From: Microbacterium ginsengiterrae
GTDB lineage: Bacteria > Actinomycetota > Actinomycetes > Actinomycetales > Microbacteriaceae
DNA: 64,000 bases
NCBI RefSeq assembly: GCF_014205075.1
Contig: NZ_JACHMU010000001.1
Coordinates: 806,001-870,000, forward strand
Direction of reading: 5' to 3'
A program made the translations under genes and the position numbers. Below the pieces are notes generated by a model. That model searched no databases, was not told the DNA's origin, and saw only the letters and a list, made by a program, of their open reading frames with translations. Below are positions 8,085 to 16,468 of the stretch, one piece after another (position 1 is the stretch's first letter; each line of letters starts with the position of its first letter).

Positions 8085-9770
8085 TCAGCGGGCGCTGACG
8101 CTGCCGAAGAGCTTGGCGATCGGCGCGAGCACGAGCGGGCGGGCGGCGACCCACGCCGCGGCGATGACGACCAGGGAGGCGACCAGGAACCAGAAGCCCG
8201 TCCAGTTGTCGGCGTAGGCGTTCGGATCCACGGATCCCTGCGCGGCGTACATGTGGTTGAGGTTCCGCAGCGCTCCGGTGGCGAGCACGAGGAACACGTG
8301 GATCGCGATGAAGACGACGAAGTACAACATCACAGGGAAGTGCACCGCACGCGCCCATTCGATCGGGTAGGCCCGGCTGAGCTTCTCGGCGTTCTTCGGC
8401 CACATCCCACTCATCCGGAAGCCCGTGACGGCGGCCAGCGGGGCGGCGACGAAGATCGTCACGAAGTAGGTGATCTGCTGGATCGAGTTGTAGTTCACCC
8501 AGCCGTTCTCGGTCGGCCAGTCCAGCGAGATGTACTGCAGCACCGCGGAGAGGGCGTTCGGGAACACCTCCCAGCTGGTGGGGATCACCCGCATCCACTG
8601 CCCGGTGACGAACAGCAGGACGATGAACACGACGCCGTTGACCAGCCACAGGATGTCGAGCGACTGGTGGAACCAGATCGTCAGACTGACCTTGCCCTTG
8701 GGGTCGTTCCGCGGTGTCCAGAAGGCAGTAGGACGCTTCTCGGTGCGGATGCGAAGCCCCGAGCGGATGATCAGCACCATGAGGAACACGTTGAAGAAGT
8801 GCTGCCAGGCGAGCCAACCGGGGAACCCGACGGGGGCACCCTCCGGCAGGTGGTACTCGCCCGGGTAGGTCGCGAGGAAGTCCTGCATCGGTCCGGTGCT
8901 CAGCAGCCAGCGGACGAAGAAGACCGCCATCGCCGCAGCGCCGAGCAGGGCGATGCCGCCGACGATCACGGCGCCGGCCCACTGCACCTTCGTGAAGGGC
9001 CCGATCCGCTCCGGTTCCGGCTTCGGCGCGGATCGCGTGAACGCGGTCTTGCCGGGGAAGACGGTGCGCTGGAACGGCAGCGGCGTGCTCACGTCGATCG
9101 CGGCGACGGCGGTGGACGGCGCCGCCAGGGGGTCGCCCTGAGCAGGCGACTCCGCCGCCGCAGACGAAACGGACTGAGTGAGCGTCGGCGAGTCGACGCC
9201 GGCTTCGGCAACGGGCGCGGCGACGACCGCCGTGGTCCCTGCGGGCGGCCAGGGCTCCCCACCGGGCGTGCGCGGGAGTCCACGACGCAGCGTCTCGCCG
9301 GGGACGGATGCCGCGGGGGCTGTTGCGGGGCCGGATGCCGCGGCGGCGGGAGTCGCGGGGGCGGCAGTCGCGGGGGCGGAGGCTTCGACTCGCTCCGCTC
9401 GCTCAACCCGTTTCGTCTCGCCTTCGGCTCGCTCAACGCCCCGCGGGGGTTCGGCAGGAGCGGCGGCGGGGTCCCCGGGAGGCCATGGCTCACCACCGGG
9501 CGTGCGCGGAAGTCCACGGCGCAGCGTCACCCCTCCCCCGGGCTGAACCTGCGGCTCGCCCTGCGGAGGCTGCGCCGCAGCCGGAGACGGGACGGGCTGA
9601 GCGACCGTCAGGGAGTCGACGCCTTCCTCAGCCGGCGCCGCCTCAGGAGCAGCATCTGGCGCCGCAGCAGCAGGTGCCGCAGCATCCGACACCTCGATCT
9701 CACCGGCCGGGGGCCACGGGTCTCCCCCGACCACGCGCGGCAGGCCTCGCCGGAGCGTCCGCGTCGCCAT
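8085..9770 (-). CDS. Membrane diheme cytochrome b (b561/formate-dehydrogenase-gamma type) with a long repeat-bearing N-terminal linker
   Basis: This 561-residue protein has two parts. Residues 1 to ~240 are a low-complexity Ala/Pro-rich linker. It contains three copies of a Leu-Arg-Arg-Gly-Leu-Pro-Arg, Gly-Gly-x-Pro-Trp-Pro-Pro motif and one segment translated from a dispersed palindromic repeat (near residues 109-130). The C-terminal ~320 residues hold about five transmembrane helices. Histidines in AWQHFF, TIWFHQS and [10 protein letters not shown]...IHVFLVL could ligate two haems, as in cytochrome b subunits of hydrogenases and formate dehydrogenases. It follows etfA by 2 bases in the same operon, so it may pass electrons between ETF and the quinone pool. 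That role is inferred from context only. Confidence 0.8.
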   Translation of the reverse strand: MATRTLRRGLPRVVGGDPWPPAGEIEVSDAAAPAAAAPDAAPEAAPAEEGVDSLTVAQPVPSPAAAQPPQGEPQVQPGGGVTLRRGLPRTPGGEPWPPGDPAAAPAEPPRGVERAEGETKRVERAERVEASAPATAAPATPAAAASGPATAPAASVPGETLRRGLPRTPGGEPWPPAGTTAVVAAPVAEAGVDSPTLTQSVSSAAAESPAQGDPLAAPSTAVAAIDVSTPLPFQRTVFPGKTAFTRSAPKPEPERIGPFTKVQWAGAVIVGGIALLGAAAMAVFFVRWLLSTGPMQDFLATYPGEYHLPEGAPVGFPGWLAWQHFFNVFLMVLIIRSGLRIRTEKRPTAFWTPRNDPKGKVSLTIWFHQSLDILWLVNGVVFIVLLFVTGQWMRVIPTSWEVFPNALSAVLQYISLDWPTENGWVNYNSIQQITYFVTIFVAAPLAAVTGFRMSGMWPKNAEKLSRAYPIEWARAVHFPVMLYFVVFIAIHVFLVLATGALRNLNHMYAAQGSVDPNAYADNWTGFWFLVASLVVIAAAWVAARPLVLAPIAKLFGSVSAR

Positions 9771-9772
9771 GG

Positions 9773-10747
9773 CTACTTCTTCCGTGCTTCGAGGGCCTCG
9801 ACGACCTGCGGCACGATCGTGAACAGATCGCCGACGATGCCGAAGTCGGCGATGTCGAAGATCGGCGCGTCGCCGTCCTTGTTGATCGCGACGATCGTCT
9901 TCGCCGTCTGCATGCCGGCGCGGTGCTGGATCGCACCGGAGATGCCGACGGCGACGTACAGCTGCGGCGACACGGACACACCGGTCTGCCCGACCTGGTG
10001 CGCGTAGGGGATGTAGCCGGCGTCGACAGCGGCTCGGGATGCACCGATGGCCGCACCGAGCGCGTCGGCGAGCTGCTCGACGAGCACGAACTGCTCCTTG
10101 GAGCCGAGACCGCGACCCCCGGAGACGACCTTCGTCGCTCCGCGGAGTTCCGGACGGGAGGATGCGACCTCCACGACCTCGACGGGCCCGGCCTTCGCCC
10201 CCGGCGCCCCGGACGCCGTGACCTCGAGCACTTCGACGGTCGGCTGGGCGACCGCCTCGCCACGGGCATCCACGGCTCCCTGGCGCACGGTGATGACCGG
10301 CGCGCCGTACGTGGGCGCCGAATCGACGAGGTAGGCACCGCCGTAGACGGAGTGGTGCGCGACGATGCCCTCATCGTCACGGGAGACGCCGATGACGTCG
10401 ACCGACAGGGCGAGCTTCGCACGGGCGGCGAAGCGCCCGGCGACGTCGCGGCCGGTGATGGAGTTCGAGATCAGCACCGCATCCGGCTGCACCTTCGTGA
10501 AAGCCGCATGGAGGGCGTCGACGAGCGGAACGGTGAGGACCTCGGCGTCGGTGTCCGCGGTGAGGACGACGGACGCACCGGCGGCGGCCGCGGCATCCGT
10601 CGCCGCCTGTGAACCGCCGATGACGAGAGCCACCGGGGATCCGATTGTGGATGCCGCGCCGATCAGAGCGGCCGTCGAACTGGCAGCCTCACCCGAAGGG
10701 GTGACGTCGACGAGGACCAGTACTGCGTCTGCGGGATAGCTCATCAT
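9773..10747 (-). CDS. etfA: Electron transfer flavoprotein alpha subunit
   Basis: This 324-residue ETF alpha subunit binds FAD in its C-terminal domain. Diagnostic stretches are [14 protein letters not shown], then [16 protein letters not shown], and [16 protein letters not shown], the standard FAD-binding signature of EtfA. ETF accepts electrons from acyl-CoA dehydrogenases, several of which lie in this window. The stop of etfB and this ATG share one base (TGATG), so the genes are coupled. GTG at 10750 and ATG at 10744 are also possible, but the chosen ATG has the best spacing (8 bases) from an AGG in the etfB tail. Confidence 0.95.
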   Translation of the reverse strand: MMSYPADAVLVLVDVTPSGEAASSTAALIGAASTIGSPVALVIGGSQAATDAAAAAGASVVLTADTDAEVLTVPLVDALHAAFTKVQPDAVLISNSITGRDVAGRFAARAKLALSVDVIGVSRDDEGIVAHHSVYGGAYLVDSAPTYGAPVITVRQGAVDARGEAVAQPTVEVLEVTASGAPGAKAGPVEVVEVASSRPELRGATKVVSGGRGLGSKEQFVLVEQLADALGAAIGASRAAVDAGYIPYAHQVGQTGVSVSPQLYVAVGISGAIQHRAGMQTAKTIVAINKDGDAPIFDIADFGIVGDLFTIVPQVVEALEARKK

Positions 10748-11523
10748 CACACCAGCCTGTTCTGCACGAGGAACTCGACCAGCTGCGCGCCGGCGTCACC
10801 CTCATCCGTGATCTTCACGCCCGCCGCGCGCGGGGGCTTCTCGGCGACCGCCGTCATGATCGTGCGGGGCGCGGCCGCCGGGTCGGCGGAGACGCCGAGG
10901 TCGGAGAGCGACAGCGTCTCGAGCGGCTTCTTCTTGGCCGCCATGATGCCCTTGAAGTTCGGGAAACGCGCGTCGGGCAGGGCCTCGGTGATCGAGATGA
11001 CCGCAGGGTACGACACCGACACCGCCTGGCTGCCGTCGTCGGCGGCCCGGGTGCCGGAGACGCCCTCCGGCGTGATCTCGACCGCGCTCAGTGCCGTGGC
11101 CTGCGCGTAGCCGAGGTGCTCGGCGAGCATCGCGGGGATCACGCCGCCTGCACCGTCCGTCGAGAGGTTTCCGGTGATGACGAGGTCGGGCTCCGCGCGC
11201 CGGATCGCGGCGGCGAGCACCTCTGCGGTGAGGCCGAGGTCGGCGCCGACGAGCTGCTCGTCGACGATGTGCACGGCGGATGCCGCACCGATCGCGAGTG
11301 CGCGGCGGATGGATGCTGTCGACGACTCCGGTGCCATCGCGAGGGCGACGACCTCTGTGCCCTCGTTCTTGTCGGCGAACGCGAGGGCGACCTCGAGCGC
11401 ACGCTCGGTGATCTCGTCGAGGACCACGTCACCGGCGGCTCGATCCGCCAATCCGGTCTCCAGATTCAGCTTTCGATCGCCATAGGTGTCCGGCACCTCT
11501 TTGACCAGGACGAAGATCTTCAT
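10747..11523 (-). CDS. etfB: Electron transfer flavoprotein beta subunit
   Basis: This 258-residue ETF beta subunit starts MKIFVLVKEVPDTYG, the usual N-terminus. It carries DLVITGNLSTDGAGGVIPAML (AMP/domain-contact region) and ends with MAAKKKPLETLSLSDLGV, the recognition-loop signature through which ETF contacts its dehydrogenase partners. It heads the etfB-etfA-cytochrome b operon. A GAGGAG ribosome binding site lies 7 bases before the ATG, and a TAGACT -10 candidate sits at 11549-11554 on the minus strand. It is the likely electron acceptor for the acyl-CoA dehydrogenases at 15.3 kb, 59.9 kb and 61.2 kb. Confidence 0.95.
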   Translation of the reverse strand: MKIFVLVKEVPDTYGDRKLNLETGLADRAAGDVVLDEITERALEVALAFADKNEGTEVVALAMAPESSTASIRRALAIGAASAVHIVDEQLVGADLGLTAEVLAAAIRRAEPDLVITGNLSTDGAGGVIPAMLAEHLGYAQATALSAVEITPEGVSGTRAADDGSQAVSVSYPAVISITEALPDARFPNFKGIMAAKKKPLETLSLSDLGVSADPAAAPRTIMTAVAEKPPRAAGVKITDEGDAGAQLVEFLVQNRLV

Positions 11524-11548
11524 CGATTGCTCCTCACGACTTCGGTCG

Positions 11549-11554
11549 AGTCTA
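11549..11554 (-). promoter_or_regulatory. Candidate -10 box for the etf operon
   Basis: TAGACT on the minus strand lies about 25 bases before the etfB ATG, leaving a short leader with a GAGGAG ribosome binding site. A weak -35 candidate (TTGGCT) is about 19 bases further up. Confidence 0.4.
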
Positions 11555-11677
11555 TCCGGGGCGCCCGTTATGTAGCCAATCCCTGGGGTGCCGGGGAGGA
11601 CTCCGGCCGTCGCACCGGCGCAATGTATACAGTGACCGCCACGCTGGTGCGGACGGCCGTTCCCTGCCGCGGCGCCG

Positions 11678-11683
11678 ATACTG
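11678..11683 (+). promoter_or_regulatory. Leaderless-type -10 box for the marR gene
   Basis: GATACT stands seven bases before the ATG at 11691 with no ribosome binding site. A palindrome TGTATACA at 11624-11631 lies upstream in the same divergent gap and could be a regulator site. Confidence 0.4.
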
Positions 11684-11690
11684 TGGTGGC

Positions 11691-12227
11691 ATGCCCCGTC
11701 CGCGCCCGCTGCCGATCGACCCGCTCGCCGAGGCGAAGCGGCAGTGGATCGCCCACGGGTGGACCGACGCCGCCGACGGGATGACCGCGGTCATCTCCGT
11801 CATGCGCGCCCAGCAGCTGCTGCTCGCCCGGGTGGACACCGCGCTGAAGCCCTTCGCGCTGTCGTTCGCCCGCTTCGAGGTCTTGCGGCTCCTCGCCTTC
11901 AGCCGTGAGGGACGTCTGCCGTTGTCCAGCGTGGTGGCACGCCTGCAGGTGCACGCCACGACCGTCACCAGCACCGCCGAGCGCCTCGTGCGCGACGGTC
12001 TCGTCGTGCGCGAACCGCATCCGCACGACGGTCGCGCCGCCATGCTCGCCCTGACGGACGCGGGACGCGATCTCGTCGAGAGAGCGACGGACGCCCTCAA
12101 CGCGGAGGTGTTCGCGCGCCCCGGCCTGAGCGGGACCGACACCGCCGACCTCGTCGCGATCGTCGCGCGCCTGCGCCGGGACGCCGGCGACTTCACCGAC
12201 CCCCGGCCGCAGCCCGAGCCACTCTGA
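11691..12227 (+). CDS. MarR family transcriptional regulator
   Basis: This 178-residue protein has a MarR winged helix. The recognition helix region reads PLSSVVARLQVHATTVTSTAERLVRDGLVVREPHPHDGRAAML, with the Asp-Gly-Arg wing motif (DGRA) at about residue 120. Flanking helices would form the dimer interface. It is divergent from the etf operon and overlaps the next gene by one base (TGATG), so it is translated with the SRPBCC gene. It probably represses its own transcription and one or both neighbours. The ligand is unknown. The N-terminal ~30 residues are Pro/Arg-rich and precede the fold. Confidence 0.9.
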   Translation: MPRPRPLPIDPLAEAKRQWIAHGWTDAADGMTAVISVMRAQQLLLARVDTALKPFALSFARFEVLRLLAFSREGRLPLSSVVARLQVHATTVTSTAERLVRDGLVVREPHPHDGRAAMLALTDAGRDLVERATDALNAEVFARPGLSGTDTADLVAIVARLRRDAGDFTDPRPQPEPL

Positions 12228-12682
12228 TGGCGTCATTCACCGTCGAGCGGATGATCCGCGCCGAGCCGGACGCCGTGTTCGAGGCCGCCCTGAACCCCGA
12301 ACTGCACGTCGAGTCGATGGAGCGCTACGACGAGATTATGGTCGAAGGCCCGGCGGGCGGCGTCTTCACCGAGGGGTCGACGGTCACCTGGCGGGCACGA
12401 CATTTCGGCATCCGATTCCGGCTGACGTCGGTGGTGTTCGACATCGAGCGCCCTGCAGGATTCAGCGATCGGCAGGTCGCCGGGCCGTTCGCAGCTTTCC
12501 GGCACGACCACGCCTTCCTCCCGCATCCGGAGGGCACGATCATGCGTGACACGGTCGCGTTCCGATCTCCCTTCGGCCCCATCGGCACGCTCGTCGACCG
12601 GCTTCTCATGCGCGAGTATCTGCGCCGCCTCATCGACGACCGAGGCGCCGTGCTCGCGGCATCCGTGGAGCAGTCCCGCTGA
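12227..12682 (+). CDS. SRPBCC-family lipid-binding-fold protein
   Basis: This 151-residue protein begins FTVERMIRAEPDAVFEAALNPELHVESM, the first strand and helices of the START/Bet v1 (SRPBCC) fold. The pattern GPFAAFRHDHAF and the C-terminal helix (TLVDRLLMREYLRRLIDDRGAVL) match uncharacterised cyclase/dehydrase-like members that bind hydrophobic ligands. No catalytic residues can be assigned. It shares one base with the upstream marR stop, so it may respond to the same signal. Confidence 0.75.
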   Translation: MASFTVERMIRAEPDAVFEAALNPELHVESMERYDEIMVEGPAGGVFTEGSTVTWRARHFGIRFRLTSVVFDIERPAGFSDRQVAGPFAAFRHDHAFLPHPEGTIMRDTVAFRSPFGPIGTLVDRLLMREYLRRLIDDRGAVLAASVEQSR

Positions 12683-12730
12683 CGCCCACCCCGCTCGTCC
12701 GCGCCCCTCGATTTCGCACCAGGCGGGGCG

Positions 12731-12736
12731 TACGCT
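12731..12736 (+). promoter_or_regulatory. Leaderless-type -10 box for the YdeI-like gene
   Basis: TACGCT lies seven bases before the ATG at 12744, without a ribosome binding site, consistent with a leaderless transcript. Confidence 0.45.
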
Positions 12737-12743
12737 GAGCGCC

Positions 12744-13187
12744 ATGTCCGCGCTGAACCTGCACACCGTCCTCGAGCGTCGCGGGCCCGCTGCGGCGATC
12801 GTGCTCTCCGACGAGCAGGTCGCGTCGCTCGGCTCCGGAAAGGCGGTCCCGGTCGTCGTCTCATTCGGCGAGCGCAGCATCCGCCTTCGTCTGGCGCGGA
12901 TGGGCGGACAGAACCTCATCGGATTCAGTAAAGCGGCGCGCGCCGATGCCGGCGTGGAGATCGGCGACGAGATCGACGTCACCATCACCGTCGACTCCGA
13001 CGAACGCGCCGTCGAGATCCCGCCCGCTCTCGCGCAGGCGCTGGATGCCGACCCCGCCGCCCGCGCAGCGTTCGACGCCCTCGCCCCCTCGAGACGTAAA
13101 GAGATGGCGCGTCAGATCACCGAGGCGAAGCAGGACGCGACCCGTCAGCGGCGCCTGGAGAAGGCACTCGACACCCTTCGCGGCTGA
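12744..13187 (+). CDS. DUF1905 / YdeI (OmpD-associated) family protein
   Basis: This 147-residue protein has a small beta-barrel N-terminal half typical of DUF1905 (VVVSFGERSIRLRLARMGGQ, then GVEIGDEIDVTITVDSDER). It ends with the YdeI helical domain, seen as PPALAQALDADPAARAAFDALAPSRRKEMARQI. YdeI-type proteins are linked to cell-envelope or peptide stress in other bacteria, but the molecular role is unsettled. Upstream frame extension would overlap the SRPBCC gene deeply, so the ATG preceded by a -10-like hexamer was chosen. It converges with the enoyl-CoA hydratase gene. Confidence 0.82.
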   Translation: MSALNLHTVLERRGPAAAIVLSDEQVASLGSGKAVPVVVSFGERSIRLRLARMGGQNLIGFSKAARADAGVEIGDEIDVTITVDSDERAVEIPPALAQALDADPAARAAFDALAPSRRKEMARQITEAKQDATRQRRLEKALDTLRG

Positions 13188-13194
13188 GGCAGGC

Positions 13195-13277
13195 GACGCC
13201 TGCACGAGCATCGGACGCCTGCACGACCCAAGCCCCACGAGCGCCGTGCATCCGTCGCACGGTCGTGCATCTGTCGC
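13195..13277. repeat. Short direct and inverted repeats in a convergent gap
   Basis: GACGCCTGCACGA occurs at 13195-13207 and 13214-13226, and CGTGCATCNGTCGC at 13245-13258 and 13264-13277. TGCACGACC at 13220-13228 is inverted at 13261-13269. The cluster sits between convergent genes and may form a terminator-like hairpin. Confidence 0.5.
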
Positions 13278-13314
13278 GCGCGCAACGGCGCCGGTCCGGG
13301 AAGCGGCTGAAGAC

Positions 13315-14091
13315 TCAGCGGTGCTGGAAGTCCGGCGCGCGCTTCTCCCGGAAGGCGGACATGCCCTCCTTCTGATCGACGGTGTCGAACAGCGCAGCGA
13401 ACGCCTTCTTCTCGTGATCGAGCCCCGCGCTGAGTGTCGTCTCCATGGCCGCGTCCAGGGCGGCCTTCGCCGCGTAGACCGACGGCAGGCTCTTCGAGGC
13501 GATCGTCTCGGCCAGCTTCCCGGCCTCGTCGAGCAGATCGGATGCCGGCACCACCCGCGAGACGAGTCCGGCACGCTCCGCCTCCTCCGCGCCCATCATC
13601 CGCCCGGAGAGGATGAGCTCGGCGGCCTTGTAGTACCCGACGGCACGGACGAGCCGCTGCGTCCCACCCATCCCCGGGATCACGCCGAGGTTGATCTCGG
13701 GCTGTCCGAACTTCGCGGTGTCCGCGGCGAGGATGATGTCGCACATCATCGCCAGCTCGCATCCGCCGCCGAGGGCGAATCCGCTGACCGCGGCGACCAC
13801 GGGCGTTCGGACGGCGGCGAAGTCGCTCCAGGCGCCGAAATGGTCGGTGGAGAGCATGTCGGATGCCGTCATCCCCTCCATCTCCTTGATGTCGGCTCCG
13901 GCGGCGAAGGCCTTCTCGGACCCCGTCACGACGATCGCGCCGACGCCGGCGTCCTCGTCGAATGCGGTCGCGGCTGCGGTCACCTCTTCGGCGACGCGGC
14001 TGTTCAGGGCGTTGAGCGCCTGCGGGCGATTCAGCGTGATCCAGCCGACGCGTCCGCGCTGCTCGACCAGGATCGTCTCGTACTCGGTCAT
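13315..14091 (-). CDS. Enoyl-CoA hydratase (crotonase family)
   Basis: This 258-residue crotonase hydrates 2-enoyl-CoA esters. The oxyanion-hole loops are [11 protein letters not shown] and [16 protein letters not shown]. The catalytic glutamates are those in GGCELAM and in [19 protein letters not shown], both present as in classic EchA. It lies downstream of mmsB with a repeat-filled gap between, so it may hydrate methacrylyl-CoA in valine breakdown. A CAGACT box at 14116-14121 (minus strand) and a GAGGAG site before the ATG suggest its own promoter. The frame stays open upstream through the repeats, but that extension has no family homology. Confidence 0.92.
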   Translation of the reverse strand: MTEYETILVEQRGRVGWITLNRPQALNALNSRVAEEVTAAATAFDEDAGVGAIVVTGSEKAFAAGADIKEMEGMTASDMLSTDHFGAWSDFAAVRTPVVAAVSGFALGGGCELAMMCDIILAADTAKFGQPEINLGVIPGMGGTQRLVRAVGYYKAAELILSGRMMGAEEAERAGLVSRVVPASDLLDEAGKLAETIASKSLPSVYAAKAALDAAMETTLSAGLDHEKKAFAALFDTVDQKEGMSAFREKRAPDFQHR

Positions 14092-14115
14092 CGATGACTC
14101 CTCACGTTCGGGTCC

Positions 14116-14121
14116 AGTCTG
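14116..14121 (-). promoter_or_regulatory. Candidate -10 box for the enoyl-CoA hydratase gene
   Basis: CAGACT on the minus strand lies 24 bases before the ATG, between the repeat cluster and a GAGGAG ribosome binding site. No convincing -35 was found. Confidence 0.3.
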
Positions 14122-14158
14122 CCGGATGCCGCGGCAGGTCTGGTTGGCGGGTACCGGA

Positions 14159-14344
14159 GGTTTCGACTCGCCTGCGGCTCGCTCAACCCGTTTCGTCTTC
14201 GGCGCTTCGCGCCTTCGCTCAACGACCCGCATAAGAGTCCCCCACGACCCCCGCGGGTCGTTGAGCGAGCGAAGCGAGTCGAAACGGATTGAGCGAGCGA
14301 AGCGAGTCGAAACGGATTGAGCGAGCGAAGCGAGTCGAAACCGA
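14159..14344. repeat. Palindromic repeat cluster with three tandem 28-base units
   Basis: Three head-to-tail 28-base units occupy 14261-14288, 14289-14316 and 14317-14344; the third differs only in its last bases. Each contains GAGCGAGCGAAGCGAGTCGA. The left half (14161-14230) carries the same words in the opposite orientation, and the arm CGCTCAACGACCCGC (14216-14230) pairs with 14253-14267. The element interrupts the mmsB-ech gap and is the same family as 429-701 and 9382-9446. Confidence 0.85.
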
Positions 14345-14382
14345 CCGACCGATCGCACGCCGTCGGATCGCAGACGCCGCCC

Positions 14383-15270
14383 TCACACCTCGCCGGCACG
14401 GATGTCGGTGATGATGCCCGAGAAGTCGCGCCCGGCGCCCTCCCCGGCGGCGAAGGCGGCGTAGATCTCCTGCGCGAGGCGTCCCATCCGCGCATCCGTC
14501 GACGTCTGCTCGATCGCCTGCAGCGCGAGCCCGAGGTCCTTGGCCATCAGCGCACCGGCGAACCCCGGCTGATAGTCGCGGTTCGCCGGACTCGTCGGCA
14601 CGGGGCCGGGCACCGGGCAGTTCGTCGTCACCGACCAGCACTGCCCCGATGCCTGCGAGACCACGTCGAACAGCGCCTGGTGCTCGAGACCGAGACGCTC
14701 TCCGAGCACGAACGCCTCGGCGACGGCGATCTGCGACACCGCGAGGATCATGTTGTTGCAGACCTTCGCCGCCTGCCCGAGCCCCGGGCCGCCGCAGTGG
14801 ACGATCCGCTTGCCCATGATCTCCAGCAACGGCAGAGCCGCGGCGAAATCCTCCTCGGACCCGCCGACCATGAACGCCAGCGTGCCGTTCTCCGCCCCGA
14901 CCACACCGCCGGACACCGGCGCGTCGATGTGCCGGTGTCCCGCCTCGATCGCGAGCGCGTGTGCGGTCTGGGCCTCATCGACGGCGATGGTCGACGACTC
15001 GATGAACAACGTCCTCGGTTGTGCCGCAGACAGAAGCTCCTCCTGATAAGCGGCGATCACGTGGCGCCCCGCGGGGAACATCGTGATGACGACGTCCGCG
15101 CCGGTCACGGCATCCGCCCCGCTGCCGGCGACAGGGATCCCCGCCGCCGTGGCGGCGTCCACCGCCGCCGGCACCAGGTCGAACCCGTGCACGTCGTGAC
15201 CGGCGGCGACGAGGTTGCGCGCCATCGGCAGACCCATGTGCCCGAGGCCGAGGAATGCGATGCGGGTCAT
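14383..15270 (-). CDS. mmsB: 3-hydroxyisobutyrate dehydrogenase
   Basis: This 295-residue beta-hydroxyacid dehydrogenase oxidises 3-hydroxyisobutyrate to methylmalonate semialdehyde with NAD+. The Rossmann motif GLGHMGLPMARNL is at the N-terminus, and DAPVSGGVVGAENGTL is the substrate-binding signature. GLGQAAKVCNN contains the catalytic lysine. These match HIBADH closely. It overlaps the upstream acyl-CoA dehydrogenase by 4 bases (ATGA). With mmsA two genes upstream it makes the lower part of valine catabolism. Confidence 0.94.
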   Translation of the reverse strand: MTRIAFLGLGHMGLPMARNLVAAGHDVHGFDLVPAAVDAATAAGIPVAGSGADAVTGADVVITMFPAGRHVIAAYQEELLSAAQPRTLFIESSTIAVDEAQTAHALAIEAGHRHIDAPVSGGVVGAENGTLAFMVGGSEEDFAAALPLLEIMGKRIVHCGGPGLGQAAKVCNNMILAVSQIAVAEAFVLGERLGLEHQALFDVVSQASGQCWSVTTNCPVPGPVPTSPANRDYQPGFAGALMAKDLGLALQAIEQTSTDARMGRLAQEIYAAFAAGEGAGRDFSGIITDIRAGEV

Positions 15271-16445
15271 GACGCCCTCCTCATGGTCGCGGAGCCGGCA
15301 GGGCGCAGCATCTCGCGCCCGACGATGAGCCGCATGATCTCGTTGGTCCCCTCGAGGATCTGATGCACGCGCAGGTCACGGACGACCCTCTCGATCCCGT
15401 AGTCCTGCAGGTAGCCGTATCCGCCGTGCAGCTGCAGTGCGCGGTTGGCGACGTCGAACCCGGCATCCGTCGCGAACCGCTTGGCCATGGCGCACCGCAT
15501 CGTGGCATCCGGTGCGTGCTCGTCGACGGCCTGCGCGCCGTCGCGCACCATGAGCCGTGCGGCCTGGAGCTCCGTGCGCATGTCGGCGATCTGGAACAGG
15601 ATCGACTGCTTCTCCGCGAGTGGCTCACCGAACGCGACCCGCTCGTGCACGTACTGCACAGCGCGATCGAGCGCCCATTGCGCGCCGCCGAGCGAGCAGG
15701 CGGCGATGTTCAGCCGTCCGCCGTTGAGCGCCGACATCGCGATCGCGAATCCTCGCCCCTCGTCGCCCAGCATGGCCGATGCCGGGACCCGCACCCCGTC
15801 GAAGATGACCTGTCTGGTCGGCTGAGCGTGCCATCCCATCTTCTTCTCGAGCGCACCGAAGCTCAGCCCGTCCGTGCCGCCCGGCACGAGGAACGCGCTG
15901 ATTCCGGACGCCCCGCTTCCGGGGTCGCCGGTGCGCGCCATGACGACGTAGACCCCCGCCTCGCCCGCACCGGAGATGAACTGCTTGACACCTGTGAGGA
16001 GGAAGTCCTCTCCGTCGCGCACCGCGCTCGTGGCGATCGCGGCCGCGTCGGAACCCGCTCCCGGCTCGGTCAGGCAGTAGCTGCCGAACTGCTCCATGGC
16101 GGTGAGCACGGGGAGCCACTGACCGCGCTGCGATTCGTCGCCGTACGTGTCGATCATCCAGGCGACCATGTTGTGGATCGAGATGTAGGCGGCGACGGCA
16201 GGGTCGGCCTTGGCGAGCTCCTCGAAGATCGCGACGGTGTCCGTGCGGCTGAGCGCCGAGCCGCCGAACTCCTCCCGCACGTAGATGCCGCCGAGGCCGA
16301 GCTCCCCGGCACGGTGCAGCGACTCGCGGGGGAACAGGTGCTTCTCGTCGCGCTCGCCGGCGTAGGGGGCGAGCTCGGCCTCTGCGAACTCTCGGACGGC
16401 GCCGAGGATGGCCTCGCGCTCGTCGACGGTGGTGACGGTGGTCAT
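15267..16445 (-). CDS. Acyl-CoA dehydrogenase, probably isobutyryl-CoA
   Basis: This 392-residue flavin dehydrogenase shows the family signatures YCLTEPGAGSDAAAI and QFISGAGEAGVYVV (FAD/substrate loops), and the C-terminal LHGGYGYLQDYGIERVVRDLRVHQILEGTNEIMR. In the last, the Glu of EGTNE aligns with the catalytic base of short-chain enzymes. Its place between mmsA and mmsB points to isobutyryl-CoA oxidation in valine breakdown, with electrons going to ETF. The start is the ATG 7 bases after AGGAGAG; a longer open frame upstream overlaps mmsA and was rejected. Confidence 0.92.
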   Translation of the reverse strand: MTTVTTVDEREAILGAVREFAEAELAPYAGERDEKHLFPRESLHRAGELGLGGIYVREEFGGSALSRTDTVAIFEELAKADPAVAAYISIHNMVAWMIDTYGDESQRGQWLPVLTAMEQFGSYCLTEPGAGSDAAAIATSAVRDGEDFLLTGVKQFISGAGEAGVYVVMARTGDPGSGASGISAFLVPGGTDGLSFGALEKKMGWHAQPTRQVIFDGVRVPASAMLGDEGRGFAIAMSALNGGRLNIAACSLGGAQWALDRAVQYVHERVAFGEPLAEKQSILFQIADMRTELQAARLMVRDGAQAVDEHAPDATMRCAMAKRFATDAGFDVANRALQLHGGYGYLQDYGIERVVRDLRVHQILEGTNEIMRLIVGREMLRPAGSATMRRAS

Positions 16446-16468
16446 GGCGCTCTCCTGTCGTGAAACGT

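Noticed and set aside
14261..14344. CRISPR array
   Set aside because: The 28-base units are directly adjacent with no spacers and no cas genes nearby.
14092..14358. N-terminal extension of the enoyl-CoA hydratase through the repeat cluster
   Set aside because: The frame is open but consists of translated repeats; a good GAGGAG site and the family N-terminus mark the ATG at 14091.
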